Assembly: GCA_007121115.1 (NCBI GenBank)
Contig: SKMI01000060.1
Coordinates: forward strand, 1-16,741
Length of the DNA: 16,741 nt
DNA from: Paracoccaceae bacterium
GTDB lineage: Bacteria > Pseudomonadota > Alphaproteobacteria > Rhodobacterales > Rhodobacteraceae
Direction of reading: 5' to 3'
Below, one piece after another: positions 1-7,491 of this stretch (positions within the stretch are counted from its first letter, which is position 1; every line of letters starts with the position of its first letter). A program made the translations under genes and the position numbers. Under the pieces are notes generated by a model. That model had not been told where the DNA came from. It searched no databases and was given only the letters and a program-made list of their open reading frames with translations.

Positions 1-1199
1 CCACCTGCGGCCATGCCCGGCGCCAGTGCGGTGGGCCGGTCCAGCGCCTGCGCCATCGCATCCAGCCGCGCCGGATCGCCGACCGGTCCGGGCACCGGGG
101 CGCCCAACCCGCTGCGCAGCCGCCAGAGCGCGCCGCCCGCTTCGGGGTCGGCCAGCGGGTTCAGATGCAAGCGTCCGGCAAGACCCACGATTCCTGCCCC
201 CGGGTCCGGGTCGGCGAACAGCCCCGGTGCGCCCATCGACAAGGTCGGGTCGGTGGCGGGGTCGGCAAAGCGCGCCACCAGGTCCGCGGCCAGCCGGTCC
301 AGCCCGGCCTGCATGGTCGGCGCATGCCGGTCGCGGATGTCGAAGGCCACGCCGAGGCTCCCCCCGGCGAGGGGACCTCGGGGGCCGGTGTCGACGGCGC
401 GCCCGTTCACTGTCAGCCCCGAAAGCACGCCCGAAGCCGTGTCATCACCCGGCGCAACACCCGGTGCCGGATCGAAGCCGATTTCGGCGGCACGGCTGCC
501 CAGCAGCACCGCGCCGCCGTCGGTGATAAGCCGCACGGCACCATGATCGCCCGGCATCACCCGCAGCGGCACCAGCGCGGCCAGCCCGTCGATGATGCGC
601 GCGCGTTCGTCCATGAGCCCGTTCGGGTCGCTGCCCGCTATCTGCTGACGCGTGATTTCGGCGTTCAGCGCTTCGACCCGGCGCAGGCCGGTGTTCAGCG
701 CCTCCACATCGCGGGCGATGCTGCGGTCCGCCGCAGCCCGCGCCTCGGTGATCCCGGTTTCGATTCGCGCCAGTGTGCCGGTCAGGGCGCGCGCCGCGGC
801 CGCGACCTGATCCAGCCGCGTGGTGCTTTCGGAGTGGGCGGCGGCATGGGCGAGCGCGGTGCCGAGCGCATCCACCCGGGCGGACAGGCTGCCGGGAGCG
901 TCGCCGGTGCCCACCAGCGCCTCCATCCCCGCCCAGTGGTCGCGCAGCGTCCGGGCAGCGCTGTCATCGGCGCTGGCCGCGCGCAGCGAGGCGGTCAGCG
1001 CCGCATTCTCCTGCCGCTGCACCCCGGCGACGGTGACACCGACCCCCGCCCCGCCCAGCACGGTCGAGGACAGCGCCAGCCGCCGCGGGCCAAACCCCTC
1101 GGTCGCGCTGTTGGCGATATTGTCCGCGACAACGGCGGCGCCGCGCGACGCGGCGTTCAGTCCCGACGTGGCGGCCAGAAGGGCGGCGTTCAGCGACAT
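1..1199 (-). CDS. flgK: Flagellar hook-associated protein 1 FlgK, 3' end outside window
   Basis: FlgK forms the junction between the flagellar hook and the filament; it is exported through the flagellar type III system. The frame is open without a stop from 1199 to the left edge (399 codons visible). The N-terminus, MSLNAALLAATSGLNAASRG, followed by VADNIANSATEGF at about residues 26-38, is the rod/hook/HAP signature that forms the D0 coiled-coil. Further in is GSDPNGLMDERARIIDGLA, which matches the conserved FlgK stretch where the two N-terminal helices end. The C-terminal D0 helix is missing because the gene leaves the window. An in-frame ATG at 1205 exists, but the Shine-Dalgarno AGGGAG (complement of 1208-1213) is only 2 bases from it and 8 bases from the ATG at 1199, so I chose 1199. 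The gene starts 40 bases after the flgE stop and is probably co-transcribed with it. flgL would be expected next, outside the window. Confidence 0.93.
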   Translation of the reverse strand, partial: MSLNAALLAATSGLNAASRGAAVVADNIANSATEGFGPRRLALSSTVLGGAGVGVTVAGVQRQENAALTASLRAASADDSAARTLRDHWAGMEALVGTGDAPGSLSARVDALGTALAHAAAHSESTTRLDQVAAAARALTGTLARIETGITEARAAADRSIARDVEALNTGLRRVEALNAEITRQQIAGSDPNGLMDERARIIDGLAALVPLRVMPGDHGAVRLITDGGAVLLGSRAAEIGFDPAPGVAPGDDTASGVLSGLTVNGRAVDTGPRGPLAGGSLGVAFDIRDRHAPTMQAGLDRLAADLVARFADPATDPTLSMGAPGLFADPDPGAGIVGLAGRLHLNPLADPEAGGALWRLRSGLGAPVPGPVGDPARLDAMAQALDRPTALAPGMAAG

Positions 1200-1239
1200 G
1201 GCCATGTCTCCCTGGGTGCGTCAGCGCGTTGCGCAGCGT

Positions 1240-2556
1240 TCAGCGCTTGATATTGGTGGTTTCCTGCAGCATCTCGTCCACGGTCTGGATCAGCTTGGCG
1301 TTCGAGGAATACGCGCGCTGGGTCTGGATCAGCCCGGTCAGTTCCGCAGCGATGTCGGTGGCCGATTGCTGCAGCGCGTTGCCCATCACCGTGCCGGTGG
1401 GGCCTTCGCCGGCGTTCCACAGCAGGAAGGCGCCGCTTTCGGCGGACACGCGATACGCCTGATTGCTAAGCGATTCCAGACCGTTGGGATTGGGCACATC
1501 GACCAGCGGGACCTGATAGAGCGTCCGCACGGTGCCCTGATCATAGACGGCCTGCACCATGCCCTCTTCAGTGACGGAAACGCCCAGCACCTCGCCCGCG
1601 CCGAACCCGTCCTGCGCGATGCGATGGGGCTGGAACGCGCCGGCGGTCTGGGTGATGCCCTGCCGGTCTAGAAGGGCGCCGATCTCGATCGCAATGTCCT
1701 GCCCGTCGATGGTGATCCCGACGGTGCCGGTCGCGGGATCATAGGCGTCGCTTCCGGGCAGTTCGGTGACACTGGTCAACCGGCCGCCATCGGCAACGCC
1801 GCTGCCGAACTGAAGCGCCCAGGCCCCCAGTGCCGTGCCGGTGGCCGGATCCTCCACCTGCATGGTCCAGGCGTTGCTGTGCGTCCCCGGCGTGACGGTG
1901 GGCACGAAACTGATGTCGAGGTTGCGGCTGAGGCCGAGGGTGTCGATGTAATCGAGCGAAAGATCGCTGGGCGTGCCCGGTGCATCGGGCAGGGTTGCGC
2001 TGGCGGGCAGGTTCATGCCGAGCGAGATTGTCCCGGTCGGTTGCGGCGCAAGCTGCATGTCGTCCAGGCGGACCGGCACCAACCCGTCATTGCTGTTGCG
2101 GGCAAAGGCCGGAACCGTGCCGTCGGCGTTCGCCGGCCAACCCAGCAGCACGAGGTCCGCATCGCTGCGCAGAAAGCCATCGGCATCGAAGCGGAAGGAC
2201 CCGGTGGGCGTCAGCATCAGTGGCATCGCCTCCCCCCCGTTGCGCGCGCCGGTCAGCGAGGTCACGGGCAGGAAGCCGCGCCCGTTCACGGCCAGATCGG
2301 TGGCGTTCTGCGTGCCGGTGATCTGCCCGCCCTGATCCACCATCCGCATGGTGCTGGTGCGCACGCCACCCGCTGCGTAGGTGCCGCGATTCGCGACTGT
2401 ATCCCCGAGCACCATGGCGTGAAAGCTGGTGTGCACCCGGCGGTAGCCATGGGTGCTGGCGTTGGCGATATTGTCCGAGATACCGGCCATCCGCGTTGCG
2501 TTGGACTGCAACCCGGCGATCCCGGCGTTCATCGATGACGTCATGTTCATGGTCAT
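1240..2556 (-). CDS. flgE: Flagellar hook protein FlgE
   Basis: FlgE is the structural subunit of the flagellar hook, the flexible joint between rod and filament. The protein has 438 residues, a compact hook protein. The N-terminal D0 segment shows SSMNAGIAGLQSNATRMAGI followed by SDNIANASTHGYRR (about residues 7-40), the classic rod/hook signature. DLAVNGRGFLPV near residue 86 is the conserved FlgE/FlgG-type motif. The C-terminal helix, with GLIQTQRAYSSNAKLIQTVD near the end, is the matching D0 strand. Between them is a variable, less conserved middle region typical of hook domains D1/D2. The start at 2556 has an AGGA Shine-Dalgarno (complement of 2565-2568) 8 bases upstream; ATGs at codons 3 and 5 are possible alternatives. 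motB lies 150 bases upstream and flgK 40 bases downstream, all on the same strand, as in the motB-flgE-flgK order remembered from many Rhodobacterales. Confidence 0.95.
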   Translation of the reverse strand: MTMNMTSSMNAGIAGLQSNATRMAGISDNIANASTHGYRRVHTSFHAMVLGDTVANRGTYAAGGVRTSTMRMVDQGGQITGTQNATDLAVNGRGFLPVTSLTGARNGGEAMPLMLTPTGSFRFDADGFLRSDADLVLLGWPANADGTVPAFARNSNDGLVPVRLDDMQLAPQPTGTISLGMNLPASATLPDAPGTPSDLSLDYIDTLGLSRNLDISFVPTVTPGTHSNAWTMQVEDPATGTALGAWALQFGSGVADGGRLTSVTELPGSDAYDPATGTVGITIDGQDIAIEIGALLDRQGITQTAGAFQPHRIAQDGFGAGEVLGVSVTEEGMVQAVYDQGTVRTLYQVPLVDVPNPNGLESLSNQAYRVSAESGAFLLWNAGEGPTGTVMGNALQQSATDIAAELTGLIQTQRAYSSNAKLIQTVDEMLQETTNIKR

Positions 2557-2661
2557 GGAGTGGTTCCTGTGCCTTGGGTGCGCCCCGGGCGGGTATCCCG
2601 GACGCCGACTCGGGACAGAGCATCGCCCAAGCGGTTTAATTTCCCCCTAACGGCCCCCGTT

Positions 2662-2713
2662 CGGCGTTCAGGACCGGCGTTCAGGACGGGCGGTCAGGGC
2701 TGGCGGTCAGAAG
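2662..2713. repeat. Four tandem copies of a 13-base unit at the motB/flgE junction
   Basis: Two identical copies of CGGCGTTCAGGAC (2662-2674 and 2675-2687) are followed directly by two diverged copies, GGGCGGTCAGGGC (2688-2700) and TGGCGGTCAGAAG (2701-2713). The last copy covers the motB stop codon (TGA, complement of 2707-2709). Each copy contains TCA, that is TGA when read in the motB direction. The array fills the first third of the motB-flgE gap. It may simply be a slippage duplication; no function is evident. Confidence 0.8.
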
Positions 2714-3567
2714 GGACCCGGACGCGCCGGAGGTGCTGCCGCAGGGGTCCGCAGCAAGAGCACCAGCCGGTTGTTACGCGGCGAAACCGGGTTGCCCGCG
2801 ACGGGTCTGCGGTCGCCATGCCCGGTCAGGTGCAGGAAGCGCCGGGACAGCACCCCATCCTCCTCGAGCAACTGGCGCATGACCTGCGGGCGGCTCATGG
2901 AGAGTTCCCAGGCGCGATCCTCGCGTTCGACCACGGCATGGGCGCGGACATGGCCGTCCAGTGTGATCGGATTCGATACCAGCGCCACAACCTCGGCCAG
3001 CAGGCCGCCCAGCGCCCGCAGCACGGGCATCGGTTCGGCGGTGCCGGGCGTGAACAGGGGCGAATCGTCCAGATCGAACAGCTCGATCTGCAACCCGTCT
3101 TCGGTCATGCGGATCAGCAGATGGCGCAGCATTTCGGCGCCCTGCGCATGCGCCTGGGCTGCGGTGTTCAGCATCGCCTCGATGCTTTCGAGCGGCGGCT
3201 CGTCTTGTGCGGCTGCGCTGCGCGCATGCGTTTCCGCCGCATCATCGCCCGAGAGGGTGGCATCGATCCCGGGCTGCGCGTGCTCGCCGGCCAGGTTCTC
3301 CGGCGCGACCACCGTGTCCCCGCCGTCCAGCCCATCGCCCCCGCCCGAGACCCGGTGCACGGGGACGGTGGGACTGAAGTAATCCGCCAGACCCTTGCGC
3401 TGGTCATCGGTCGTGGACCCCAGGAGCCAGAGCATCAGGAAGAACGCCATCATCGCGGTGACGAAATCCGCATAGGCGACCTTCCACGCGCCGCCATGAT
3501 GCCCATCGCCCGCGACGACCTTGCGCCGCTTGATGACGATGGGCCGGGACTCATTTTGCCCACGCAT
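2707..3567 (-). CDS. motB: Flagellar motor stator protein MotB
   Basis: MotB is the stator subunit that, with MotA, carries ions through the inner membrane and anchors the stator to peptidoglycan. The protein as called has 286 residues. A short basic N-terminus (IVIKRRKVVAGDGHHGG) leads into AWKVAYADFVTAMMAFFLML, a single membrane helix at about residues 31-51. Asp34 in YADF is the family's ion-binding residue. The plug-like segment RKGLADYFSPTVPVHRVSGG follows. The C-terminal OmpA-like peptidoglycan-binding domain is recognisable by WELSMSRPQVMRQLLEEDGV, GHGDRRPV and NNRLVLLL. Its usual GHTD motif reads GHVRA here, so peptidoglycan contacts may be altered. The frame stays open upstream to 3789, but those 74 residues look unlike MotB; M at 3567 gives the family N-terminus, although its Shine-Dalgarno is weak. 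motA is not in the window. Confidence 0.92.
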   Translation of the reverse strand: MRGQNESRPIVIKRRKVVAGDGHHGGAWKVAYADFVTAMMAFFLMLWLLGSTTDDQRKGLADYFSPTVPVHRVSGGGDGLDGGDTVVAPENLAGEHAQPGIDATLSGDDAAETHARSAAAQDEPPLESIEAMLNTAAQAHAQGAEMLRHLLIRMTEDGLQIELFDLDDSPLFTPGTAEPMPVLRALGGLLAEVVALVSNPITLDGHVRAHAVVEREDRAWELSMSRPQVMRQLLEEDGVLSRRFLHLTGHGDRRPVAGNPVSPRNNRLVLLLRTPAAAPPARPGPF

Positions 3568-3717
3568 ACCCACACCCGATCTTTCACCCACACCTGGCAG
3601 GCTAGCGCGCGGCCATGAACAAAGGGTAAAGCGCAGAAGCTGCATGAACGCAGGTGCGCGCTCGCGCCAGTGTGACCATGACCGCGCCCGCCGCGCAACG
3701 TGTCGCGGGGAATGCCG

Positions 3718-3746
3718 TTTCCACACGCGCCGAATTCCGCTATGGT
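3718..3746 (+). promoter_or_regulatory. Candidate sigma-70-type promoter for the lipoprotein gene
   Basis: TTTCCA (3718-3723) and TATGGT (3741-3746) are separated by exactly 17 bases, inside the 221-base gap between the divergent motB and lipoprotein genes. The -10 box lies about 42 bases before the start codon at 3789. Both boxes are imperfect, so this is only a candidate. I found no convincing flagellar-type promoter for motB on the other strand. Confidence 0.35.
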
Positions 3747-3788
3747 ACAGGGAAAAATAGTGCACGCAGAGGCAGCAAGGCAGTAACA

Positions 3789-4379
3789 ATGATGAGTCTC
3801 TTCTTCCGCATCGCCGTGGTCGCGGCGCTGCTGGCGGCTTGTGGCGGGCGGCAGGAGTTCAGCGCGCCGCGCAACCTGAACGATGCCTGCGCGATCGTCG
3901 CGGAGCGGCCGCATTACCTGCAGGCCATGCGCAACGCCGAGCGGCGCTGGGGCATTCCGGTGCCGGTGCAGATGGCGATCATCCACGCCGAAAGCCGGTT
4001 CATCGGCGACGCCCGGACACCGGTGCGCTATACGCTGGGGGTGATCCCCATGGGGCGGCAATCCTCGGCCTTTGGCTACAGCCAGGCGCTGGACCGCACC
4101 TGGGAGGAATACCAGGACGAGACCGGCAACCGCCGTGCCCGGCGCGAAAACATCCGCGACGCCACGGATTTCATCGGCTGGTACACGAACAAGACGCGGG
4201 AGCGGAACGGCATCCCGCTGACCGATGCGCGCAACCAGTATCTGGCCTATCACGAGGGGCACGCCGGGTTCCGGCGCGGCAGTTACAACGCCAAGCCCTG
4301 GCTGCTGAACGTGGCGCAGCGGGTCGAGACGCGCGCGATCACATATGACACGCAACTGCGGGCCTGCCGGCGGCGCTAG
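3789..4379 (+). CDS. Lytic transglycosylase-like lipoprotein
   Basis: This is probably an outer- or inner-membrane-anchored murein lytic transglycosylase, which cleaves the glycan strand of peptidoglycan. The 196-residue product starts with a lipoprotein signal: a hydrophobic stretch (residues 4-17) ending in the lipobox LAAC with Cys18 as the predicted lipidated residue. Gly-Gly after the Cys is not an inner-membrane retention signal. PVPVQMAIIHAESRF contains the probable catalytic Glu68 in the usual SLT position. AFGYSQALDRTWEEY (about 95-110) and YLAYHEGHAGFRRGSY (about 150-170) match the later SLT-fold motifs. The start is the first of two adjacent ATGs, preceded by AAGG. The gene is divergent from motB, so a role in making room in the cell wall for the flagellum is possible but unproven; it could equally be a general housekeeping enzyme. 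Confidence 0.8.
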   Translation: MMSLFFRIAVVAALLAACGGRQEFSAPRNLNDACAIVAERPHYLQAMRNAERRWGIPVPVQMAIIHAESRFIGDARTPVRYTLGVIPMGRQSSAFGYSQALDRTWEEYQDETGNRRARRENIRDATDFIGWYTNKTRERNGIPLTDARNQYLAYHEGHAGFRRGSYNAKPWLLNVAQRVETRAITYDTQLRACRRR

Positions 4380-4478
4380 GGGCTGAGCGTCGACCGCTGC
4401 GCTGCGACGCACGTTTCCCGTAGAAAGTGCGCCCGCTCAGCGCCCCCACCCACCCTCCCGTGGCGCTTCGCGGGCGCT

Positions 4479-4498
4479 GCCCGACGCAAGCGTCGGGC
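4479..4498. repeat. Perfect short hairpin in the lipoprotein-exonuclease gap
   Basis: GCCCGACGC (4479-4487) and GCGTCGGGC (4490-4498) form a perfect 9-base inverted repeat around AA. No T-run follows, so a Rho-independent terminator for the lipoprotein gene, 100 bases upstream, is uncertain. It could be a single copy of a REP-like palindrome. A second inverted repeat, ACACGCG/CGCGTGT with a 7-base loop, lies at 4565-4585. I see no gene in the 266 bases from 4380 to 4645. Confidence 0.5.
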
Positions 4499-4645
4499 GG
4501 AGAGAAACGGGCGATGGCGCATCGAACCCACCGGAGGCCGGTTGCCTTGGGATACGCTGGGCACACACGCGTTGGAATCGCGTGTCGGCGCGTTAAGTTG
4601 CAGGTGGACGCGCGCCATTCTCGAGCTTTCAACCCACGCACGCCG

Positions 4646-5653
4646 ATGCCCGGTTTCGATGCCTTTCTTCACCCGCGCCCCGAGGGGCTCTACTGCCCCG
4701 GCGGCGATTTCTTCGTCGACCCGGTGCGCCCGGTGCATAGGGCGCTGATCACCCATGGCCACGCCGATCACGCCCGCGCCGGGCACATGCATGTGCTGGC
4801 CACACGCCAGACGCTGGACATCATGGCGATGCGCTACGGCGCGGATTTCGCGGATCACACCCAGGTCGCGGACGCCCCCATGCGGATCGGCGCGGCGACT
4901 GTCAGCTTCCACCCCGCAGGTCACGTGCTGGGCTCGGCGCAGATCAGGATCGAAACCCCGGGCGGCGTCTTCGTGGTCACCGGCGACTATACCCGCACCC
5001 CCAGCGCCGCCTGCGCGCCGTGGGAGCCGGTGCCCGCCGACGTGCTGGTGACCGAGGCGACCTTTGCCCTGCCAGTCTTTCGCCACCCGGACCCGGACCC
5101 CGAAATCGCGCGGCTGCTGGACTCGCGCCGCACCTTCCCCGACCGCGCGCATCTGATCGGCGCCTATGCGCTGGGCAAGGCGCAGCGGGTCATCACGCTC
5201 TTGCGCGCGGCGGGCTGGGACGGGCCGGTGTATGTCCATGGCGCGCTGCGGCGGCTCTGCGACTATCATGTCGACCAGGGGATCGACCTGGGCGAGTTGC
5301 GCGCCGCCACCATCGAACGCGGGAACAAGGCGCAATTTTCGGGCGCTATCGTCATCGCGCCCCCGTCAGCCTTTGCCAGCCCCTGGGTGCAGCGCTTCCC
5401 CGACCCGGTGATCGGGTTCGCCAGCGGGTGGATGCAGGTGCGCGCGCGGGCGCGGCAACGCGGCGTGGAACTGCCGCTGGTGATCTCAGACCATGTGGAC
5501 TGGCCGCAACTGACCGCCACCATCGCCGAACTGGCGCCTGCGGAGACCTGGATCACCCATGGCCGCGAGGAAGCGCTCCTGCGTTGGTGCACTCTGAACG
5601 GCCACCGCGCGCGGGCGCTCAACATGGTCGGCTACGAAGATGAGCCCGAGTGA
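4646..5653 (+). CDS. Ligase-associated DNA exonuclease (metallo-beta-lactamase fold)
   Basis: This is a metal-dependent nuclease of the beta-CASP/metallo-beta-lactamase superfamily, of the kind encoded next to bacterial ATP-dependent DNA ligases and thought to trim DNA ends before ligation. The protein has 335 residues. Metal ligands visible in order are T-H-G-H-A-D-H (His37, His39, Asp41, His42), His93 in HPAGHVLGSAQ, Asp114 in VTGDYTR, Asp282-His283 in SDHVDW, and His305 in WITHGREE. The chosen ATG at 4646 gives the expected family N-terminus (FLHPRPEGLYCPGGDFFVDP). It has no clear Shine-Dalgarno. An in-frame ATG at 4514 is preceded by GGAG but would add 44 residues unlike the family. The stop overlaps the ligase start by one base, so the two are almost certainly translationally coupled. 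Confidence 0.88.
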   Translation: MPGFDAFLHPRPEGLYCPGGDFFVDPVRPVHRALITHGHADHARAGHMHVLATRQTLDIMAMRYGADFADHTQVADAPMRIGAATVSFHPAGHVLGSAQIRIETPGGVFVVTGDYTRTPSAACAPWEPVPADVLVTEATFALPVFRHPDPDPEIARLLDSRRTFPDRAHLIGAYALGKAQRVITLLRAAGWDGPVYVHGALRRLCDYHVDQGIDLGELRAATIERGNKAQFSGAIVIAPPSAFASPWVQRFPDPVIGFASGWMQVRARARQRGVELPLVISDHVDWPQLTATIAELAPAETWITHGREEALLRWCTLNGHRARALNMVGYEDEPE

Positions 5654-7236
5654 TGCGCCGCTTCGCCCGCCTGCTGGAAGCGCTCGCCTTCACGCCGCGG
5701 CGCAGCGTGAAACAGGCGCAGTTTCTGCGCTATTTCGCCACCACGCCGGACCCGGACCGGGGCTATGCGCTGGCCGCGCTGACCGGCGACCTGGAATTGC
5801 GGCAGGTCACGCCGTCGCTTCTGCGCACGCTGATCTCGGAGCGGATGGACCCGGAACTGTTTGCGCTCTCCTATGACTATGTCGGTGATCTGGCCGAGAC
5901 CATCGCCCTGGCCTGGCCGGATGGCGCCCCAGACACTGTTCGCGCGCCCGACCCGCCGCCGCTCTCGGCCCTGATCACCGAGTTGCAGCGCGCAGGCCGC
6001 GCCGATCTGCCCGCGATGGTGGCCGGGCGGCTGGACGCGCTGGGCATGTCCGAGCGCTACGCCTATCTGAAACTCGCGACCGGCGGGCTGCGGGTCGGCG
6101 TCTCGGGCCGTCTGGCCCGCGTGACGCTGGCCGAATTCATCGGCGTGGACGTGGCCGAGGTCGAGGAGCTTTGGCACGGCATGGCCCCGCCCTACACGGC
6201 GCTGTTCCAGTGGGCGGACGGCGGACCGCGCCCGGAACCCGCTCTCGCCAGCCTGCGGCCCGTCATGCTGGCCACCGGCTTCGACGATCTGGACCCCGGA
6301 ACGCTGGACCCCGCCGATTTTGCCGCCGAATGGAAATGGGACGGGGTGCGGGTGCAGGCGGTGGCCGAAGGCGGTGTGCAGCGGCTTTACACCCGCACCG
6401 GGCAGGACATCAGCGCCACCTTCCCCGACCTGCTGGAGCGGCTGGTCTTCGACGGCGTGATCGACGGCGAGTTGCTGATCCGCACGGGCGACCGGGTGGC
6501 GCCGTTCTCGGAGCTTCAGAAACGGCTGAACCGCAAGCGCGTCTCGGGCCCGATGATGGCGCGGCTTCCGGCGGCGCTCCGCGCCTATGACCTGCTGCTG
6601 TGGCAGGGCCGCGACCTGCGGGCGGAGCCGTTCGCGACCCGCCGCGCGGCGCTGGAGGATGCGGTGCGCGCACTTGATGACCCGCGCATCGACCTCTCGG
6701 CTCTGCTGTCCTTCGACACATGGGAGGCGCTCGCCGCCCTGCGCGCCGCGCCCCCGGACCCCGTGATCGAAGGGGTGATGATCAAGCGCCGCGCCAGCCC
6801 GTATCTGGCCGGACGGGTCAAGGGGCACTGGTTCAAGTGGAAGCGCGATCCCATGGTGGTGGACGCGGTGCTGATGTATGCCCAGCGCGGCCACGGCAAG
6901 CGGTCGGGGTATTATTCGGACTTCACCTTCGGGCTTTGGGACGGGGACGCGCTGGTGCCGGTGGGCAAGGCGTATTTCGGCTTCACCGACGCCGAATTGC
7001 GCGACCTGGACCGCTTCGTGCGCGATCACACCACCGATCGGTTCGGCCCGGTCCGCGCGGTGGCCCCGCAACTGGTGCTGGAAATCGCCTTCGAGGGGTT
7101 GAACCGCTCCACCCGACACAAGTCGGGCGTGGCCATGCGGTTCCCGCGAATCGCCCGCATCCGCACCGACAAACCCGCCGCCGAGGCCGACCGGCTGGAA
7201 CACCTGCGCGCCCTGCTGCCGCCCGAGCTGGGCTGA
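5653..7236 (+). CDS. ATP-dependent DNA ligase
   Basis: This enzyme seals DNA nicks using ATP and acts in the cytoplasm, probably in repair alongside the housekeeping NAD-dependent LigA. The protein has 527 residues in three parts. An N-terminal helical DNA-binding domain spans about residues 1-190. The nucleotidyltransferase core has motif I EWKWDGVR, with Lys228 as the adenylated residue. Motif IV is EGVMIKR (Glu373-Lys378), motif V is HWFKWKRD (Lys395, Lys397), and a C-terminal OB-fold carries motif VI-like FPRIARIRTDK. All key ligase residues are present. There are no LigD-type polymerase or nuclease domains, so this is the stand-alone bacterial type paired with the exonuclease. The start ATG at 5653 shares its A with the TGA of the exonuclease; a GTG at 5650 is a less likely alternative. 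The Lhr-type helicase and PdeM-type phosphoesterase often found in this cluster do not follow. Confidence 0.93.
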   Translation: MRRFARLLEALAFTPRRSVKQAQFLRYFATTPDPDRGYALAALTGDLELRQVTPSLLRTLISERMDPELFALSYDYVGDLAETIALAWPDGAPDTVRAPDPPPLSALITELQRAGRADLPAMVAGRLDALGMSERYAYLKLATGGLRVGVSGRLARVTLAEFIGVDVAEVEELWHGMAPPYTALFQWADGGPRPEPALASLRPVMLATGFDDLDPGTLDPADFAAEWKWDGVRVQAVAEGGVQRLYTRTGQDISATFPDLLERLVFDGVIDGELLIRTGDRVAPFSELQKRLNRKRVSGPMMARLPAALRAYDLLLWQGRDLRAEPFATRRAALEDAVRALDDPRIDLSALLSFDTWEALAALRAAPPDPVIEGVMIKRRASPYLAGRVKGHWFKWKRDPMVVDAVLMYAQRGHGKRSGYYSDFTFGLWDGDALVPVGKAYFGFTDAELRDLDRFVRDHTTDRFGPVRAVAPQLVLEIAFEGLNRSTRHKSGVAMRFPRIARIRTDKPAAEADRLEHLRALLPPELG

Positions 7237-7358
7237 GCGCGCCACGTTCGGGGCTTTGGCGCATGTCACCCGTGTTCGAGTGCCGTTGGGGCAAGCGGCC
7301 TGCGCGGTGATCGGTAGGCGATCCGGGGACGCCCGTGCGCGTTCCCGTGCGCACCCTG

Positions 7359-7376
7359 AAAAAGCGCCCTCGGCGC
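7359..7376 (-). terminator. Probable terminator for the leftward ScfR-type regulator
   Basis: Read leftwards, GCGCC and GGCGC (7364-7376) form a short 5-base stem with a 3-base loop, followed directly by five T residues (complement of 7359-7363). It lies 116 bases beyond the stop of the leftward regulator gene. The stem is short, so strength is uncertain. A second inverted repeat, GTGCGC/GCGCAC, sits beside it at 7335-7354. The whole convergent gap 7237-7491 otherwise holds no gene that I can support. Confidence 0.45.
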
Positions 7377-7491
7377 GTGCCCCGCCTACCCACCCGCACG
7401 CCCCCTATCCAACACAGGACAGCGCTCGCCCTGCCGGTGGCAGAGGCGGGGGCTTGTGTTCAATGGCGGCACCAAGAAAACCGGATGCCGC

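Noticed and set aside
165..1250. Long rightward open frame of 361 codons
   Set aside because: It lies on the opposite strand of flgK in the same codon register; the leftward frame has clear FlgK motifs, and the rightward product is Arg/Gly/Gln-rich low-complexity sequence.
2557..2661. Flagellar sigma-28 or CtrA-type promoter before flgE
   Set aside because: TTAAACC and GGCGATGC are present on the leftward strand, but the spacing and second half do not fit either consensus as I remember it.
3568..3789. N-terminal extension of MotB by 74 residues
   Set aside because: The added residues are basic and Cys/Trp-containing with no family likeness, and they overlap the divergent promoter region.
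4427..4645. N-terminal extension of the exonuclease (GTG 4427 or ATG 4514)
   Set aside because: ATG 4514 has a GGAG upstream, but the added residues do not resemble the family, whose N-terminus fits the ATG at 4646.
5632..7269. Long leftward open frame of 545 codons
   Set aside because: It is the exact antisense of the ATP-dependent DNA ligase, which has all its catalytic motifs. Long antisense frames are expected in such GC-rich DNA.
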